Shown here piece by piece: positions 25,801-37,722 of a stretch of DNA of 64,000 nucleotides. The position numbers were made by a program, and so were the translations under genes. The notes below the pieces were generated by a model. That model saw nothing but the letters and a program-made list of their open reading frames with translations. It did no database searches and was not told where the DNA came from. Numbering within the stretch: position 1 is the first letter of the stretch; each line of letters begins with the position of its first letter. Source of the DNA: Lentinus brumalis (taxonomy: Eukaryota; Basidiomycota; Agaricomycetes; Polyporales; Polyporaceae); NCBI GenBank assembly GCA_001792895.1, contig MARA01000047.1, forward strand, positions 186,001 to 250,000, read 5' to 3'.

Positions 25801-28800
25801 CATTGTGGAAACAAGGCGACGAATGCCCGGACTAGCTCGCCCATAGAGCGAGAAACGGCATCATCATCTGGGCGTCGGCATTAGCGGGAAGAGGACGAGC
25901 GACACCGGCTTCCCGAACGCATGCGGGCCCAGTTCCGCCTCCACCCGAGCCGTCGAAAGTGAAAAATCAGCTAGCAGCCGCGGTACCAGGTACGTTATGA
26001 CGCCACCTACATAGAGGACGGCGACTGTGGTTGGGGTCCAGGCGCAATGACTCAATCGCGACGAGAACGCGTGCGCCTGCATTCGCCTTGGTCATACCCA
26101 CGACACGGAAACACGAGGCAGAAGCCTGTACTCGATCACAATAACCTCCGAGACTCCTAAAGCAGCGTGGCGACTATCCGTGTGTCGGCGTTTGCAGTTC
26201 CGATATCGCAGTCGTTGTGCGGCCGAGCGAAGGAACTGTGCTTTCCAGATCGCATTCCGAGTGTCAGAGCCTCGGGAGCGTCCTGGAAGGCGTCGGCCCT
26301 TAGGCACAAGCAGCATTGAGTGCCCTCTTCCATTCCGGATCCTGCCGGGTAGAGGAGGGCAAGACGATCGTATCACTGAGAGGACCGCACGGAAGACTAG
26401 GGTAGCCGGGGGGTGACCGGTGACCCTCAGTCCCGCTAGATGCTGCACGGGAAAGTGGGGTACTTTGCCGCGCCGCAGGCGGTGTTCGAGAGACTGGGTG
26501 TACGTTTCACCACGATGGTTGCTCGGAACGAAGTCAATGCGAGACGAGATGCGGTGCATCTCGTCGCTTCTATCGCCGGTCTCGCGCTTCAATACTGTAA
26601 AGGACAGCGAGGAATACATATTCACGCGGACTTGCGGTAAACACCGGGATCTCAGTCTCCTCTTCATGCGAGGCTGTACGGCGGCTCTTGCGATGGTCCT
26701 CGAGGCGGATAGAACTGCGCGCACCAGTGAGGGCTTTGACGCAGATAGGCGACCCGCCCTTCGGGGCCGTGGCTCCGTACGATTCTACTCCCCAAACCTG
26801 TCTGCAATGCCACCCTGAAACGCAGGATGGATCGGATTCTGCGCCGAACTCACCTGATTGGAGCTGAGTATGGTTAGAGGTACGCGGTAACCAGCAGACT
26901 CATCAACGGATTATTGATGATCCTTTTGAGTCACTGACAGAGTCGCTCGCTCAAGAGCTGAGTGCACGGCGATTTGGTACCGCCATGCCCGTTTTCTTCC
27001 GATGGAAAACCCTCAGTCGAGTGGGATAGGGTGGCCGACGTGGCCGTCGCGCAGGCCCGGCGGAGCATCGGGCGAAATCCTGCAGCGCAGCAGTTTCCGA
27101 TTCCTGCAGCGATGTGTTGTTGACACAGCGCGCTCAGCACTTCCTTTAGACCTCCAAGTTCAAGAACGACCACTGACCATCTGCCAAGTTGAAGAAGATT
27201 GCGAGCCTTGACTCGGAGGTATTTGTTGCGGCTGTTGATGGAGATAATCATGCCGCTAGATACTGAGTACTGGATGCCGGCGTGTGGGCGCCACAAGACT
27301 GAGCTCACTGCCTGCTCACTGGGGTTCAAGCTCAGGCTGTGCGACGGGCGAGGCCGGCCGTGACTCTGTTACCGAATGTCACCCGCGCCTGACAAGAGTT
27401 CTGTGGCGGCGGCCGGCTGCAGTGCGACCCAAACTCTCGTCCCGGACGGAATCTCGTCTGTCGCTCACATGCTCTGGGTCTCCGCGACGTGAAATCTTCC
27501 GTGAACATGGTCCCCCACATATCCCTTCCCTGAGCCTGGACTTGTCGTGACCCCCTACACCCGTTCGTGAACTCTGCCAGCTACTCACACAGCATCCGAG
27601 AAGGACAGTGCGTCGCCGTCGTCGTCTGCAGGGCAGGCAGAAAACCGACTGTCTGCTGGCGAAGTAACACATAGGCCAGTGTCTCTCAATTTGTGAGCTC
27701 GGTCACCTGCTAATACTTACGCATCCCGTCAAAACTATATCGTCTTGATTATAGTACATCTCTCACCCACGTTGTCTCACCAAGGCAGACATCGGGCGGG
27801 CCTCTTGAAGATGGGGGTAACACCCACGCACTGGCTGACATCTGGTCAGTCTCACCCCTGTCGCTACGTTCTTCCATTCACTGCCCCGGGTACTAGGCTC
27901 GAGCCACACCTATCAGATGCAGTTCGCCGCCGCCTCCTCCTTGCGAGCTCGAAGCAGTGCGCACAGGGTATAGAAGCCTCGTACGTATTTTCTATATCAT
28001 GCGGGCTCTTGTGTTCATCAGACCATAGCATAGTTGCGACCGATCATGATATAGCATTTGAAATCGCAACTTTGCTGGGTCCGCCGGCTCCACGTTCAAG
28101 GATCGAGGATGTACACGACCACAGCTCTCTGGATTTCGAAATTCTGATGAACATACTCGCTATCTACCATCGAGCCCGTGCCGAAGAAGTGCCGCCGGTG
28201 AACCCACACAGTGGCGGTATCCTGCGCTCCTTTTCGCTCGCCTGTCCAACCCGCACCCACAGCTCTCTGGAGAACGAATGGGCATGCTCACATCTGACGT
28301 CGCATCCGCTCCTATATCCCGAAGAAGTGCCGCTTCCCTGCGGCACTCTGGCGACATATTCTGTGCCAATGTAGGCTCACCATCCGCGACGGTCTTGCGT
28401 CGAGTTTCATCTGGTATGTACCTCGTCCCGCTCGCTCGCTCTCCGTCGGCTCATGCTCGAGGCTGCCTACTGTAGGATTCTTGCGAAGCGTAGTACCCTA
28501 CTTACGTGCGAACCGAATCGCTGGGTGTGTTCATTATGCCGGTACTGTATGCGGCGGACCGCGCGGATACCATGTGTCACAAATGCCTAGACTGCGGGGA
28601 GTTATTCGACAGGCCGAAGTTCAGTCCATGTGAATATGCGCACAGGTGCCACAGGTACGACCGCTCTATTTACGGCGCAACATACATACATGCTTACTAG
28701 TCCCTCTGCCCTTTCTTTCGACCGCCAATCATCGGTCCAGCTCAAGAGGAGTTGGCGTTCGCTGCTCTTGCTACTGTCCGACGGATGGATGGTCCATGCA

Positions 28801-30088
28801 AAATTTGAAATCCTGGAACTCAAGGGGCTGTGATATCGAAAGATGTCGCTTCGTCTCTTTGGGCATGCTGCCCGGAGATGACGGTCGACTTCATTCTGGT
28901 GCCTTTCAGCTCGCCGTCTCTCGCGCGTGAGAGCGAGTCGCATGCACTCACGTCAGAATCTCGTCGCAGCCGAACAAGACTTCCTCCCGGTCGCAGACAA
29001 CTGGTCAGCAGGACGTGCGTCGAATTCTGGACGCCAAAGTGATCATAATTTCCGAAGTTGCGGGAAGGTACGAGATGCCGACTACACTACCCGCTCTAAT
29101 AATTCATCACCCTTCTATTCCAAGGCCTGACCTGTATGTAGACGGCGAAAGCCAAGCTCCTCCTATGCTCTCACAGGTGCCCGCGCGCCGATCATGCGCG
29201 CATCCTACGATAGCAAACATACGGACAGAGCTTCACGCGGAAGATCGTCGCGCCTGCATGCACGGAGCCCCACGCATTTGGACTCCTCAATTCAAAATTG
29301 CCGTTATACTTCGCGCCGGTGAGTGTGATTCTCGCTATCGACGCTATCCGAGCACTTCGCGATTCGGCGCTGATGGCGTATGTAAAGCACCCGAAGGTCC
29401 TTCTGCGAGAGCGTCCTCACCGCAGCCGGGCTTCTCGACGCGTCATGGGACTGATTGGCTCCCGCGTTGCGTCGCAGAAGCACTTGTGTGCTATTTGCGC
29501 CACCTCGCCGCTGGCGGGATGCTGCAGTGGTCACTATTCGAACTGGTGCTCTCACGAGGAGCCCGTAGGTTAGGAATGTCCAGCAGGAAGCGACCTGCGA
29601 CCGCAAGTGAGGTCTCTCGGGCTACTGGTCAACACGATTCGCGTGTGGTCGTTCTTCAACGCGCTCATCGAATTCACATAGGGCACCCACTGATGGGCCC
29701 GGGCGTAACGAGGGCGGCGGAGACACCGCGGCTTCCGCGCAGAAGACACCGAAGGCGACCGCTTCGCTGCTCGGGCGGTGTTCCTCGCGCCGACAGCGAG
29801 ACTGCAGGGATAGCGCCACTCTGGAGAAAGTGCGTTTCTCTTTTGTCGGCAGGCACCCTCCCTCGATATCACGGCTTTGGGCTGATGGAAGTCTAGCGAT
29901 GGTCTTAACGCCTCCTTTGTGACAGTACTCTTTCTTCGGTTCAAGACGAAACTGATTGTGACGTGGGGGAGACGAGCCAGATCGAATATGAAGATGGCAC
30001 CCGCGACCACCTCAGCTCCGCAACCCGGTGAGTGGCATATACGAACCCATGTGTGGATCTCGCCGACTGCTGACTGCAGGGGTGCAAG
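22878..30088. other. Gene-poor interval, nothing convincing
   Basis: No conserved domain could be recognised on either strand. The only hint is at 28,570-28,652 (+), where a short frame reads M-C-H-K-C-L-D-C-G-E-L-F-D-R-P and then E-Y-A-H-R-C-H before a possible GTACGA donor. It resembles half of a C2H2 finger but has no supporting exon. Long open frames around 24.5-25.2 kb and 29.0-29.9 kb overlap others on the opposite strand and have no recognisable content. Confidence 0.5.
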
Positions 30089-31488
30089 ATGAGCCAATCT
30101 ATCACTGTGTCGGACTTTCAGAGCTCCGACGAACCATGGTCTGGCATCCTCAAATTCGAAACGGGCGCGGAGATTATGGGCTTCATCCTATTGACGCTCT
30201 GTTCAGATTCAGACTCGCGCCTCTCTGTGCTCGAGGGGTTCCACTTCTCCACCGGTGTCCTCGCGAGCTCCGTCGCGGAGATGCTGCAGGCGTTCATCCT
30301 CCGCTTCTCCCTCACCATGAACGTCACGCATCTGATAATGGACTACGCGGAGGAATTCTTCGGATCATCTTCCGGGCTGGCAGAGGCCTTCGCTGCGCTC
30401 AAGACCATCAAGTGCGTCAAAATCCATGACGTTGGCATCCACGGAGATCTCTTTCTCCGGAAGACTCGCTCGTGCTTCGTCTCCGCAGACCTCACTATGG
30501 CCACCGTCTTCGACCAGCATCCTCGCTGTCTCCGATCACCGCTGAGCGCAGGCCGGCGAGTGTCCGTACGGAACCTCATCGTCCTCATGCGCGGTGCCCA
30601 GAACGACCTGGTGGAGCTTACAGCATCGGGGTGTCGAACACTGCACCCGGACGACAGCGAATGCTGCCACATATATCCCAATGTTCGTACCTTGGACCTG
30701 CAGGACAACGATCTCCCCGTCACGGCTCAATACGCGCATGCGTTCCCCAATATCTCGAAGCTTTGGGTTGAGACATCTCTGGACCTTCTGTCCGCTCTCG
30801 CAGTCAGCAAGACAGACTCAGTCACTAAGCACAGGTCGCGCAATCGGGACCAGCAGCTGAAGACCGGAACATGGAAGGCCCTCGATGCATGCCATGCGCC
30901 ACTCCTCGACCACTTCATGCTCTGCCTCATCTGCCCCGTGAAGGAGCTCCACGTCTTCGGCCCTTACATGAATCCCGACATGCTGTACCAGGTGCTCAAG
31001 ACTACGCGACCATCGGCTCTGAGTCTGCGAGGCTTCTTCTTGGACGACCTCGCTACCCGACGGTTCGCGAAGCTCCTCCGTCAGCCGTGCTCCGTGAACC
31101 TCAAGCGCTTGGAGCTATGCATATGCATCAAGTCAGCGGATGTCGATGTCGCAGGAAATCTGGTGAGTACTGCTCAACGTTCTCGCCAGGCTACGCTCTA
31201 ATCTGCGTATTCTAGGACCAGTTACTCTCCGCGCTACCCCCCTTGAAGATCGGCTCGTTGTATGTGTCTATCAGCTGCTTCTTCCCGAAGAGGTCGAAGA
31301 GCGCGGGAAGGCGCGACGAGGAGTCCAAGGACGAAGCTGAGCATTACCTCAAGGACCTCAGCTTGGAAGTGCTGACAGCCGGACTTCAAGCGGACATTCC
31401 ATCCTTGGAGAGGGTGTCTCTGACACTGGAGGGGCATCCACACCGTCCGCGTACGAAGATGGTTATTGGTGCAATTTTGGAAGGCTAG
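30089..31488 (+). CDS. LRR-like protein of the basidiomycete F-box family, F-box not visible
   Basis: Two exons (30,089-31,162 and 31,216-31,488) joined by a 53-nt GTGAGT...CTAG intron give about 448 residues. The sequence has spaced leucine-rich stretches and matches the layout of the paralogue 0.5 kb downstream, for example Y-P-N-V-R-T-L-D-L against Y-P-R-M-H-T-L-S-L, followed in both by A-F-P-N. Such proteins usually select substrates for SCF ubiquitin ligases through their LRR-like part. Here no F-box is seen at the N-terminus. Either it has been lost or it lies in an upstream exon; a candidate 52-nt intron at 30,028-30,079 does not join in frame. The start at 30,089 is the first ATG of the conserved frame. 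Function beyond the family is unknown. Confidence 0.75.
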
Positions 31489-32001
31489 CGAGGCGGACTC
31501 GAAGGAATCGCAGAGCCTGTAGTCATTCGTGCTTTGTGCAGTATGTCCCTTCATTCCAGCAGTCAATATGCATGTAATCCACATTTTTCTGTTCGCGAGG
31601 AGTGGCAGCTGTTTGGTGGGGAAAGGTGACAATATTTGGCAATCTCCTTCCCAGCATTGCACGTGCGTCAAGATTCGGCTCCGGAGTCAATGATCCGCCC
31701 AATATCCGCTTTGACTTGGCTTGGTCCGCTCCTTTGTTGTGCCGCGTTGGACGCGGTATTGTTCAAGTAGTGCTCGTCGGCTTACAGTCAAATTTTCGCC
31801 AAGACCGTTCTTGTGAGTGCCCACATCATTCAGCGTGCATTATACTGAAGACGACAACGAATCCTTTCGACTAACAGGTGGCCAGCGTGGGCTTGCTGGC
31901 TTCCCACGTCCCCTACTCTGGATGCTTCTCGTTGTTCAGCAGTGAGCCATTACTTCCTGTTCCGGCCTTGTGTGCGGTTATTGATGCGATCTCGTCTGCA
32001 G
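31489..32001. other. Spacer between the two F-box/LRR paralogues
   Basis: About 0.5 kb with no supportable gene. It presumably holds the 3' end of the upstream gene and the promoter of the next one. No clear TATA box was seen. Confidence 0.5.
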
Positions 32002-33460
32002 ATGTCGTTGAGGCTGCCGTTCGACGTGCTAGTCGTGATCCAAAGCGTCGCTGATCAAGCAACCATCGGGAGGATGCTGCAGTGCTGTCGCTATTTGAAG
32101 GCCACAGGGGAGTGGTTCATCTTGAGGGATGTACGGCTCACCTCCAGCAATGTCCTCGAGGGATTTGTGGGATACATGCTATCGAACCACGTCTCGCGTC
32201 TCCCGCTCCTTCACGGACTTCGCCTGGAGATGACGCCCCCTCCGAGCGTGCCCCGCGACAGTCTCAGGGAACTCTTCATCAAGCTTCGGACCGGCTCGAA
32301 GCTCGTTAGGTTGAGCATCCACCACCCGGAGGAGCTTTTGCAACGACATGCGGGCCTCTCGAGCGCCATAGCTGCGTTGACCAGCCTGCAACACCTCGAG
32401 CTATGGAATGCTGGGCCCACAACTGTCGGCATGCTGCATGCCATGCGCTCGAAACTCGTCGGAGTGAATCTCCATATGGGGAGCGGGGGGCCACACAGCT
32501 TGCCAGATGTCATTCAGCTCTTTCGCGGCTCTCAAAACACGCTAGAAGAGATGACGGTCACCCGTCCGGGTCCTACGACGTCGCACCCGCTTGGCGAATC
32601 CAATGCCACTACGTTCACGTTGTGCTACCCACGCATGCACACACTCTCCCTCATCGAACCGACTTACTCGCTCTACACAGCAGACTACATACGGGCGTTC
32701 CCCAACCTGCGTTCCTTGGCCATACTGGACCCCCATGAGTATCCGCTCCGTGACCCGAATAGGCCGCCTAGCAACACGGACCCATACAAGACGTGGCCGT
32801 CCTTGCGTTACGTGGAGGGTTCTGTCAAGATGCTATACGGTCTTGCGCTTCCCTGTCATGTCCCCACTATCGACATTCACGACTTCGACTACGTGCCGCA
32901 GGTGGACTTGCTTCGCGTCGTGGTCGCAGATGCCCGACCGGTCCATCTGAAGTTGAGCGTCCTCAGTGCGAAGCGGTGCAAGGGTGTCTACGTTACTGCT
33001 CTTGAACAGATGGAACTGCCACATTTGCGAGCTCTTTCGTTGACTGTCGTGCTGATGTGTGAAGACACGAACCTGGATGTGAAACTATGGTTGGTGAGTG
33101 ACGTTCCGCGTCGCCTATCGGGGTCTCCGTGCGCTGACCTGCCTATAGAAGGGTATTCTCCGCATTCCGAAAACGCTCATGTTATCCGCCTTCGAACTGC
33201 ACATCGACTGTTCACAACTGTACTCGGAGAGGCGGTGCTTACATAGCTATTTGCTGGACTGTCCGGCAGAGAGATACCCGCGGCCAAGCCTTCTCCCGGT
33301 AGAGAGACAGCTGAGATCGCTCAGCATGCGTTCTGTGGTGAAGCGGGTGCGGGAGAGGGCCCCGCAAGTTGAGAGGGTCGTGGCTCGTGTCAGCGGGCAT
33401 GATGGAGGAAGTCGCTCCTGCGCAACCGTTGGAGCGTGCGTTCCATGGGCAAATATGTGA
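32002..33460 (+). CDS. F-box-like / leucine-rich repeat protein
   Basis: Two exons (32,002-33,093 and 33,149-33,460, 55-nt GTGAGT...ATAG intron, phase kept) encode about 467 residues. Residues 3-45 look like a degenerate F-box: L-R-L-P-F-D-V-L, then a helix ending R-M-L-Q-C-C-R-Y-L and W-F-I-L-R-D-V. The rest is a series of irregular leucine-rich strands such as T-S-L-Q-H-L-E-L-W and P-N-L-R-S-L-A-I-L. By family knowledge it would act as the substrate-recognition subunit of an SCF ubiquitin ligase; the substrate is unknown. The frame is open further upstream to 31,942, but I prefer the ATG at 32,002 because the F-box begins at once. It is a tandem paralogue of the preceding gene. No breaks were seen. 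Confidence 0.8.
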
Positions 33461-34187
33461 TGGACTTGAACTTGAGATATTGTATTCGTAGGTCATACAG
33501 AGAGGTTCGCCGGTAATTGGTAGGGTTCCCTGTTCTTGTGCGGAAAATGATTATATTCTGGTCATCCAGTTCTGCAGATAAGCGTTAATAATCTGAGATT
33601 AATCATAGCCTGGTTGAGTCGAGGTGCAATGCACAGGCTCTGAATGTTTGCGGCCTTCACGTAGTAGATAGCCTCGATGCTGTGAGGACGTCACCGGCCA
33701 TATCGGGCGCAGCGTCACGCTCGTAAATCAACGTAGCACATGAATCTACTATCTGCAGAGTGACATGACACTGACAGTACGCGTAGTGAAGACTTCAGTG
33801 GCCAAAAGCGCGAGTCTCACAGGCATTTGCGATGATGACTTGAGGTCCGGAGCCGGTCAGTGCTTCGAAAGAGCGAGGTTCTCCCACAAGTCCGATTGAC
33901 ATGCAAGTTCCGTTTCTCGTGCAATAATCGGACACGCAACCTCGAGCGTCGCAGCTATGGGTGTCAGATTCGTCAGGTCCCATGTTGGGCTACAACGTCC
34001 CGGATCATGATGCTTCCCCTTCGTATCCGCGATACACCTGACCGAGGGTCTGAGCTGCAACAGAGCTTGCCAATCCTCATAAGCGGTAACGGGAACAGGC
34101 TTGGCGTCTTCATTCCAAGCGACGCAGAAGCAGAAGCCCTTGCCGTATATCAGCGGCGGTGAAATGGAGGACGTGTACAGTACTCAC
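33461..34187. other. Intergenic, nothing recognised
   Basis: About 0.7 kb with no conserved coding signal on either strand and no obvious repeat. Confidence 0.5.
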
Positions 34188-34440
34188 GTTCGCCCACCTC
34201 ATCCACGAGCACAATCGGCGGCCGCATCTGCTTCAGCGCAGCGGGGTTGTCAGACGAAAAATTAAGAGTCCGTCCTCAAGTGAATACGTAGTGTAAGCAA
34301 AGTGTAAGAGGCCACGGATGAGGCGAAATGACTCACAGACAAAGCATACAGATGAGAGTCGGTCATGCACTGTTTGCCAGAGAGGGTATACGAGGACGAG
34401 TTCGAAGAGTTGTTTCGAGTAGACCTCGTACGCCGCTGAT
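34188..34440 (-). pseudogene. Relic of the YPxW family gene found at 36.1-37.3 kb
   Basis: Three short pieces match the fuller copy 2 kb away but do not form one gene. Near 34,440-34,380 one frame reads Y-E-V-Y-S-K-Q-L-F-E-L then Y-P-L-W, matching Y-V-V-Y-A-K-Q-L-F-G-C then Y-P-I-W. A second frame reads T-D-S-H-L-Y-A-L-S before a GTGAGT donor, matching S-D-T-H-L-Y-D-L-F. At about 34,250-34,188 a third piece, A-A-L-K-Q-M-R-P-P-I-V-L-V-D-E, matches A-A-L-A-E-M-K-P-P-V-V-F-V-D-D and ends at another GTGAGT. The middle of the protein is gone and the N- and C-terminal pieces are in different frames, so this is an internally deleted, non-functional copy. Confidence 0.6.
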
Positions 34441-35179
34441 CGCCCGTCGTTGTCAGTGGGCCGCCACCGGTGGCGCCGAGCTGTGAATCTTGTCAGCCAT
34501 AGTCTGCAATACGTTCAGAAGGAGCGCTACCGGTGTTGAGTTATGAAACGCGTGGCGAGATTTGAAAGCTGGCGGGTGATCTCGCGGTGTGTGGCCGTGT
34601 TCAATGCGGTCTCGTCAGTCCACGACTCTTCGGCGGCTGTCGCAGCAATACTGGCTTGGGAAGTTTGAGATTTGGGAGAGGGAGAGGCAGGTGCTGAATA
34701 AAGAATGAGGAGCATGTATATGAGGGACTGAAAGACTCACTCTTACACGGCTCGCAGCGGGAGGACCAGCGCTTGCAATAGCTCCGACATGGTCATGATC
34801 CCTAAGAGGCGTACATGATGCTGCCGGCGAATGCTTGGCTGGAGAGCTCACCAACGCATCGTCGTCCGTCTTTCTCCCTGGAGGACTACCGGCCGCCACA
34901 CCGCTGCAGCCTGCCACGCCGAGGATCCAGACCGCTGCGCATACGTAGGCATACGTCACAGCAGTGTATATTCAGTGAGGAGACTGAGGTCAACATTAAA
35001 GACGTGATTATGATAGTGACGCTTTAACTGACCTGACCTGAGCCCGTACTAGGCAGCCAAATCCGTAGTCGCGAAGGGGTGGAAGAGGTTGGGGAAGAGG
35101 TGGCATAGCCGTATTCGGAAGTCAACGCGCTTGAGCCACTGGCAACATCAGTAAACCGCCAAATTTATTAGTCGACTTA
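34441..35179. other. Former promoter side of the relic; no intact gene
   Basis: The minus strand at 34,790-34,745 encodes M-S-E-L-L-Q-A-L-V and then a TAA. The same stretch recurs upstream of the fuller copy (about 37,650-37,603), where the ATG is AAG. The match covers roughly 75 bp and probably reflects duplication of the 5' region. Otherwise nothing is recognised. Confidence 0.45.
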
Positions 35180-35395
35180 CAGCTGTTATCATATCGATAG
35201 AGACTTCGCTACACCTACGTAAAGATGTTCGGCAGAGGCGGACCATGAAAAAAGGTACCACGAATCCAACTCAGTCTGGGCGGCGTCCTCGCGTAGGTTC
35301 GCTAGAGAGCGGACTCAAAATGTTGATGAAGTCCGACCTCTTCCGAACATCTTTACATAGGTGTCTCGAAGTCTCTATCGATATGATAACAGCTG
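35180..35395. mobile_element. Short MITE with about 65-bp terminal inverted repeats, TA-flanked
   Basis: The left arm (35,180-35,244) begins CAGCTGTTATCATATCGATA and reappears inverted in the right arm (35,331-35,395) with only a few mismatches. The arms are separated by about 86 bp of unrelated sequence and the whole is flanked by TA on each side. A non-coding element of about 216 bp with long TIRs and a TA duplication fits a Tc1/mariner-type MITE. Because the terminal bases are themselves palindromic, the TA could be part of the repeat rather than a target duplication. Confidence 0.75.
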
Positions 35396-36117
35396 TAGAT
35401 CATCTTCGCACAACTTGGAAGGCCGTTAAGAGCCCTAAGAGAGGCGCTTATGGCCTGTGGCTGTGTCCTCCCAAGTGACCCCAAAGTCAAGTTTCAGTTG
35501 CACCTTTCGTTCTCGCTCAAATCATGTCCGTTTGCCTTGCGAGTTTATGGGCACGGCAACCACATGTGCAGGTATGATCTCTTCAAATTTGAGAGAGAAC
35601 GGGTGAGGGGGCGTGGCGATATCGCCGGCGCTAGAATTCTGCTAATTACAGCTAAGACGTTTAAGTTGGCTAATAAATATCGTGAAGTTCTGATGAATTC
35701 CCGCCCAGTTCCCGCCGACGCCCGAGTCCGTCCACTTCCACGCATCTCACTTAGGTAGATATCCTTGGCTTGAGTCGAGCGCACCCCTTACCAGTAGTTT
35801 TCAAGTGGCACAATGCAGGAAGATGGTGTTCGATGCGAAGAAGTCCCAGTCATCACGGTCACTTACAGCGGCCAAACTTGCGGGTTCTCTTACACTCCCG
35901 AGCACTGTTCTATTCATACAGCAAGACACAGATACTATAATTGCAATACTCTATGGCATATGCAGCGCTCAAGGGAGAGTGTTATGCGCGCACTATTGCC
36001 AGAATTGCGTCAGAACACGAGTCATGTAGAGAGGATGTCAGGATCTTACCTCTGATTCTCAGCAGCGTCGTCTTCCTCGTCATTGATTGATCCATCTTGC
36101 TACTTGAAGAGCAGCTA
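35396..36117. other. Intergenic, nothing recognised
   Basis: No convincing coding exon or repeat was seen in this 0.7 kb. Confidence 0.4.
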
Positions 36118-37290
36118 CTACTTAGTGGGTCTGAAGTCAGCTGATGGTTCGTCAGACTCGAACATATTACAATATGACGCGCCTTCTCTCTGATCGTCCA
36201 CGAACACAACTGGCGGCTTCATTTCGGCCAACGCAGCCCGGATATCGACGGGTACTACCTCTCCGTCCTAGCAGCACGATAAGCACAGTACAAGTACGGG
36301 AAGAAGGAGATCATAAGCTCACAAAGAGATCATAGAGGTGCGTGTCACTCGCAATCGCGATCTTGGGTTGAGTCTTGTCCTGCATCCCCTTGAGGCGATC
36401 TGACATAATAGATGTGTGGTGAGGCGCACCTTAAACCGATACTCCAAGATATAATCCAGAAGATCGTTCACGGGGTCGTACATCTGTCGAAGGAAGACCC
36501 GTGTCAAAGCTATGGAACGTCACCATGAAAGACGCACCGATGCGACGGTTCCCTCTACATCTCCATCCTTTTGGTGGGCCTCTTGATCCTTCATCCTGAA
36601 GTAGTTTATAAACAGAGTTTGGTCCTTCAGACTGACCTGGTTGGAAGCCATCCAAGCCTGGTCGCCCTGCACGCCGAAGTGGCTCCGGAATGCGCCACGA
36701 CCACATTCGGATGTCTTGACGATGCCCGAGATGAACAGCAGAGGTACTTCGTCCAGGTCCAGGTCGTTGCTATCGAGAAAGGCGTTCCATCGCTGGAAAT
36801 TGGCCCTCATGTAAGCTACGAAGCTCCTGGAAGGGTGTATCTGCAAGCGATCGACCGGAGGGGCGAAGGATGAGAACGCGCTTCCAGCGGGAGCGGCAGA
36901 CCGATCCAGCGTGGGGGACATGCCAAGTCGAGTCGGTGATATGGCAGTCGAGTCTGATCCGCCGCCACCTTGGACCTGTACGTACTTGACACTGCGGTCC
37001 ACAAGCGTAATCCTGCCCACCTCCTCCTGCTGCAACTCCACCTGAAAAGGCTCGTAGTTGTACGGTAACCCGTGGATATGCGACGGGTCGTCGTCAAGCA
37101 AAGTGGTGTTGAAGACGCGGTGAAAACCACCTTGGAAGTAGTAACCAACGTCGCCGATTTGGATATCATGCCTGTCCCCAGACTTTGGGAACCATATAGG
37201 GTACCCAAGGCGGCAGCCGAACAGTTGCTTGGCGTAGACTACGTAATCCACGTCGTCTGGTTTCGGCTCGCAGTTGTTGTCCTCTGTCAT
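36118..37290 (-). CDS. Unnamed basidiomycete protein with a YPIWFP-type N-terminal module, possibly decaying
   Basis: The first exon (37,290-36,538) encodes 251 residues starting M-T-E-D-N-N-C. It carries Y-A-K-Q-L-F-G-C-R-L-G-Y-P-I-W-F-P and I-Q-I-G-D-V-G-Y-Y-F, a module I know from many uncharacterised Agaricomycete proteins. A 54-nt intron leads to 36,483-36,430 (D-P-V-N-D-L-L-D-Y-I-L-E-Y). The next conserved piece (K-I-A-I-A-S-D-T-H-L-Y-D-L-F, ending 36,323) is in a frame no canonical splice can reach: the only candidate intron (36,429-36,400) is 30 nt and leaves the wrong phase. A normal 55-nt intron then joins the last exon (36,267-36,118), which holds K-P-P-V-V-F-V-D-D. Either a small indel has broken the gene near 36,400-36,430 or the model is incomplete. 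Function unknown. A 5' UTR intron (37,436-37,380) is likely. Confidence 0.55.
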
Positions 37291-37600
37291 GCTACCCAGG
37301 CGGCGCACTGACGACACCAGCGCGGTTGCCAGCACAGTCACTGCACGCAAGATCGTCAGTACCACAAATTTCTTCGATCTGTACGACACGAAGCGACGGA
37401 TAGACAGTAGTTAGTCACTCTGTGATAAGTACTTACCCTTGTTCAAGTTATGCTTTGTGTTGTGTTTCACTGCAGTCTTGTCATTCAACGATACGAGGGC
37501 GGGCTTTCAAGTGGCGGTACATACTTTCAATATCTGAATGAGGGAGAAGTCGAAGGGAGAATGGGCGGGAATGGTGATGGGTGAGAGGACACGACTCACT

Positions 37601-37608
37601 CTTATATA
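37601..37608 (-). promoter_or_regulatory. TATA box upstream of the YPIWFP-family gene
   Basis: The minus strand reads CCTATATAAGAG about 310 nt upstream of the ATG at 37,290, which fits a leader containing an intron. The homologous position upstream of the 34.2-kb relic reads GTGTAAGAG, so the box is lost there. Confidence 0.5.
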
Positions 37609-37704
37609 GGCCGGTGGCGGACCAGCGCCTGTAGCAATTCGGACTTGTCAGGATCCCTACGAGGCAAGAGGCATCCATCGAGAACGTCCGGGGGACTAGG
37701 AATT

Positions 37705-37722
37705 CTCTCCACGGAGAGCTCC
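37705..37722 (+). repeat. Left inverted end motif of the older KDZ element
   Basis: An 18-bp string, CTCTCCACGGAGAGCTCC, matches the reverse complement of 61,063-61,080 exactly. It is itself partly palindromic, which weakens the case a little. Confidence 0.5.

Noticed and set aside
29015..29896. 293-residue plus-strand frame
   Set aside because: Overlaps equally long frames on the minus strand, has low-complexity Arg-rich composition, and shows no conserved motif or splice structure.
29961..30079. Upstream F-box exon for the 30.1-kb gene via a 52-nt intron
   Set aside because: The donor and acceptor at 30,028 and 30,079 look good but no reading of the upstream sequence joins the ATG frame without a stop or a phase clash, and no F-box motif is visible.
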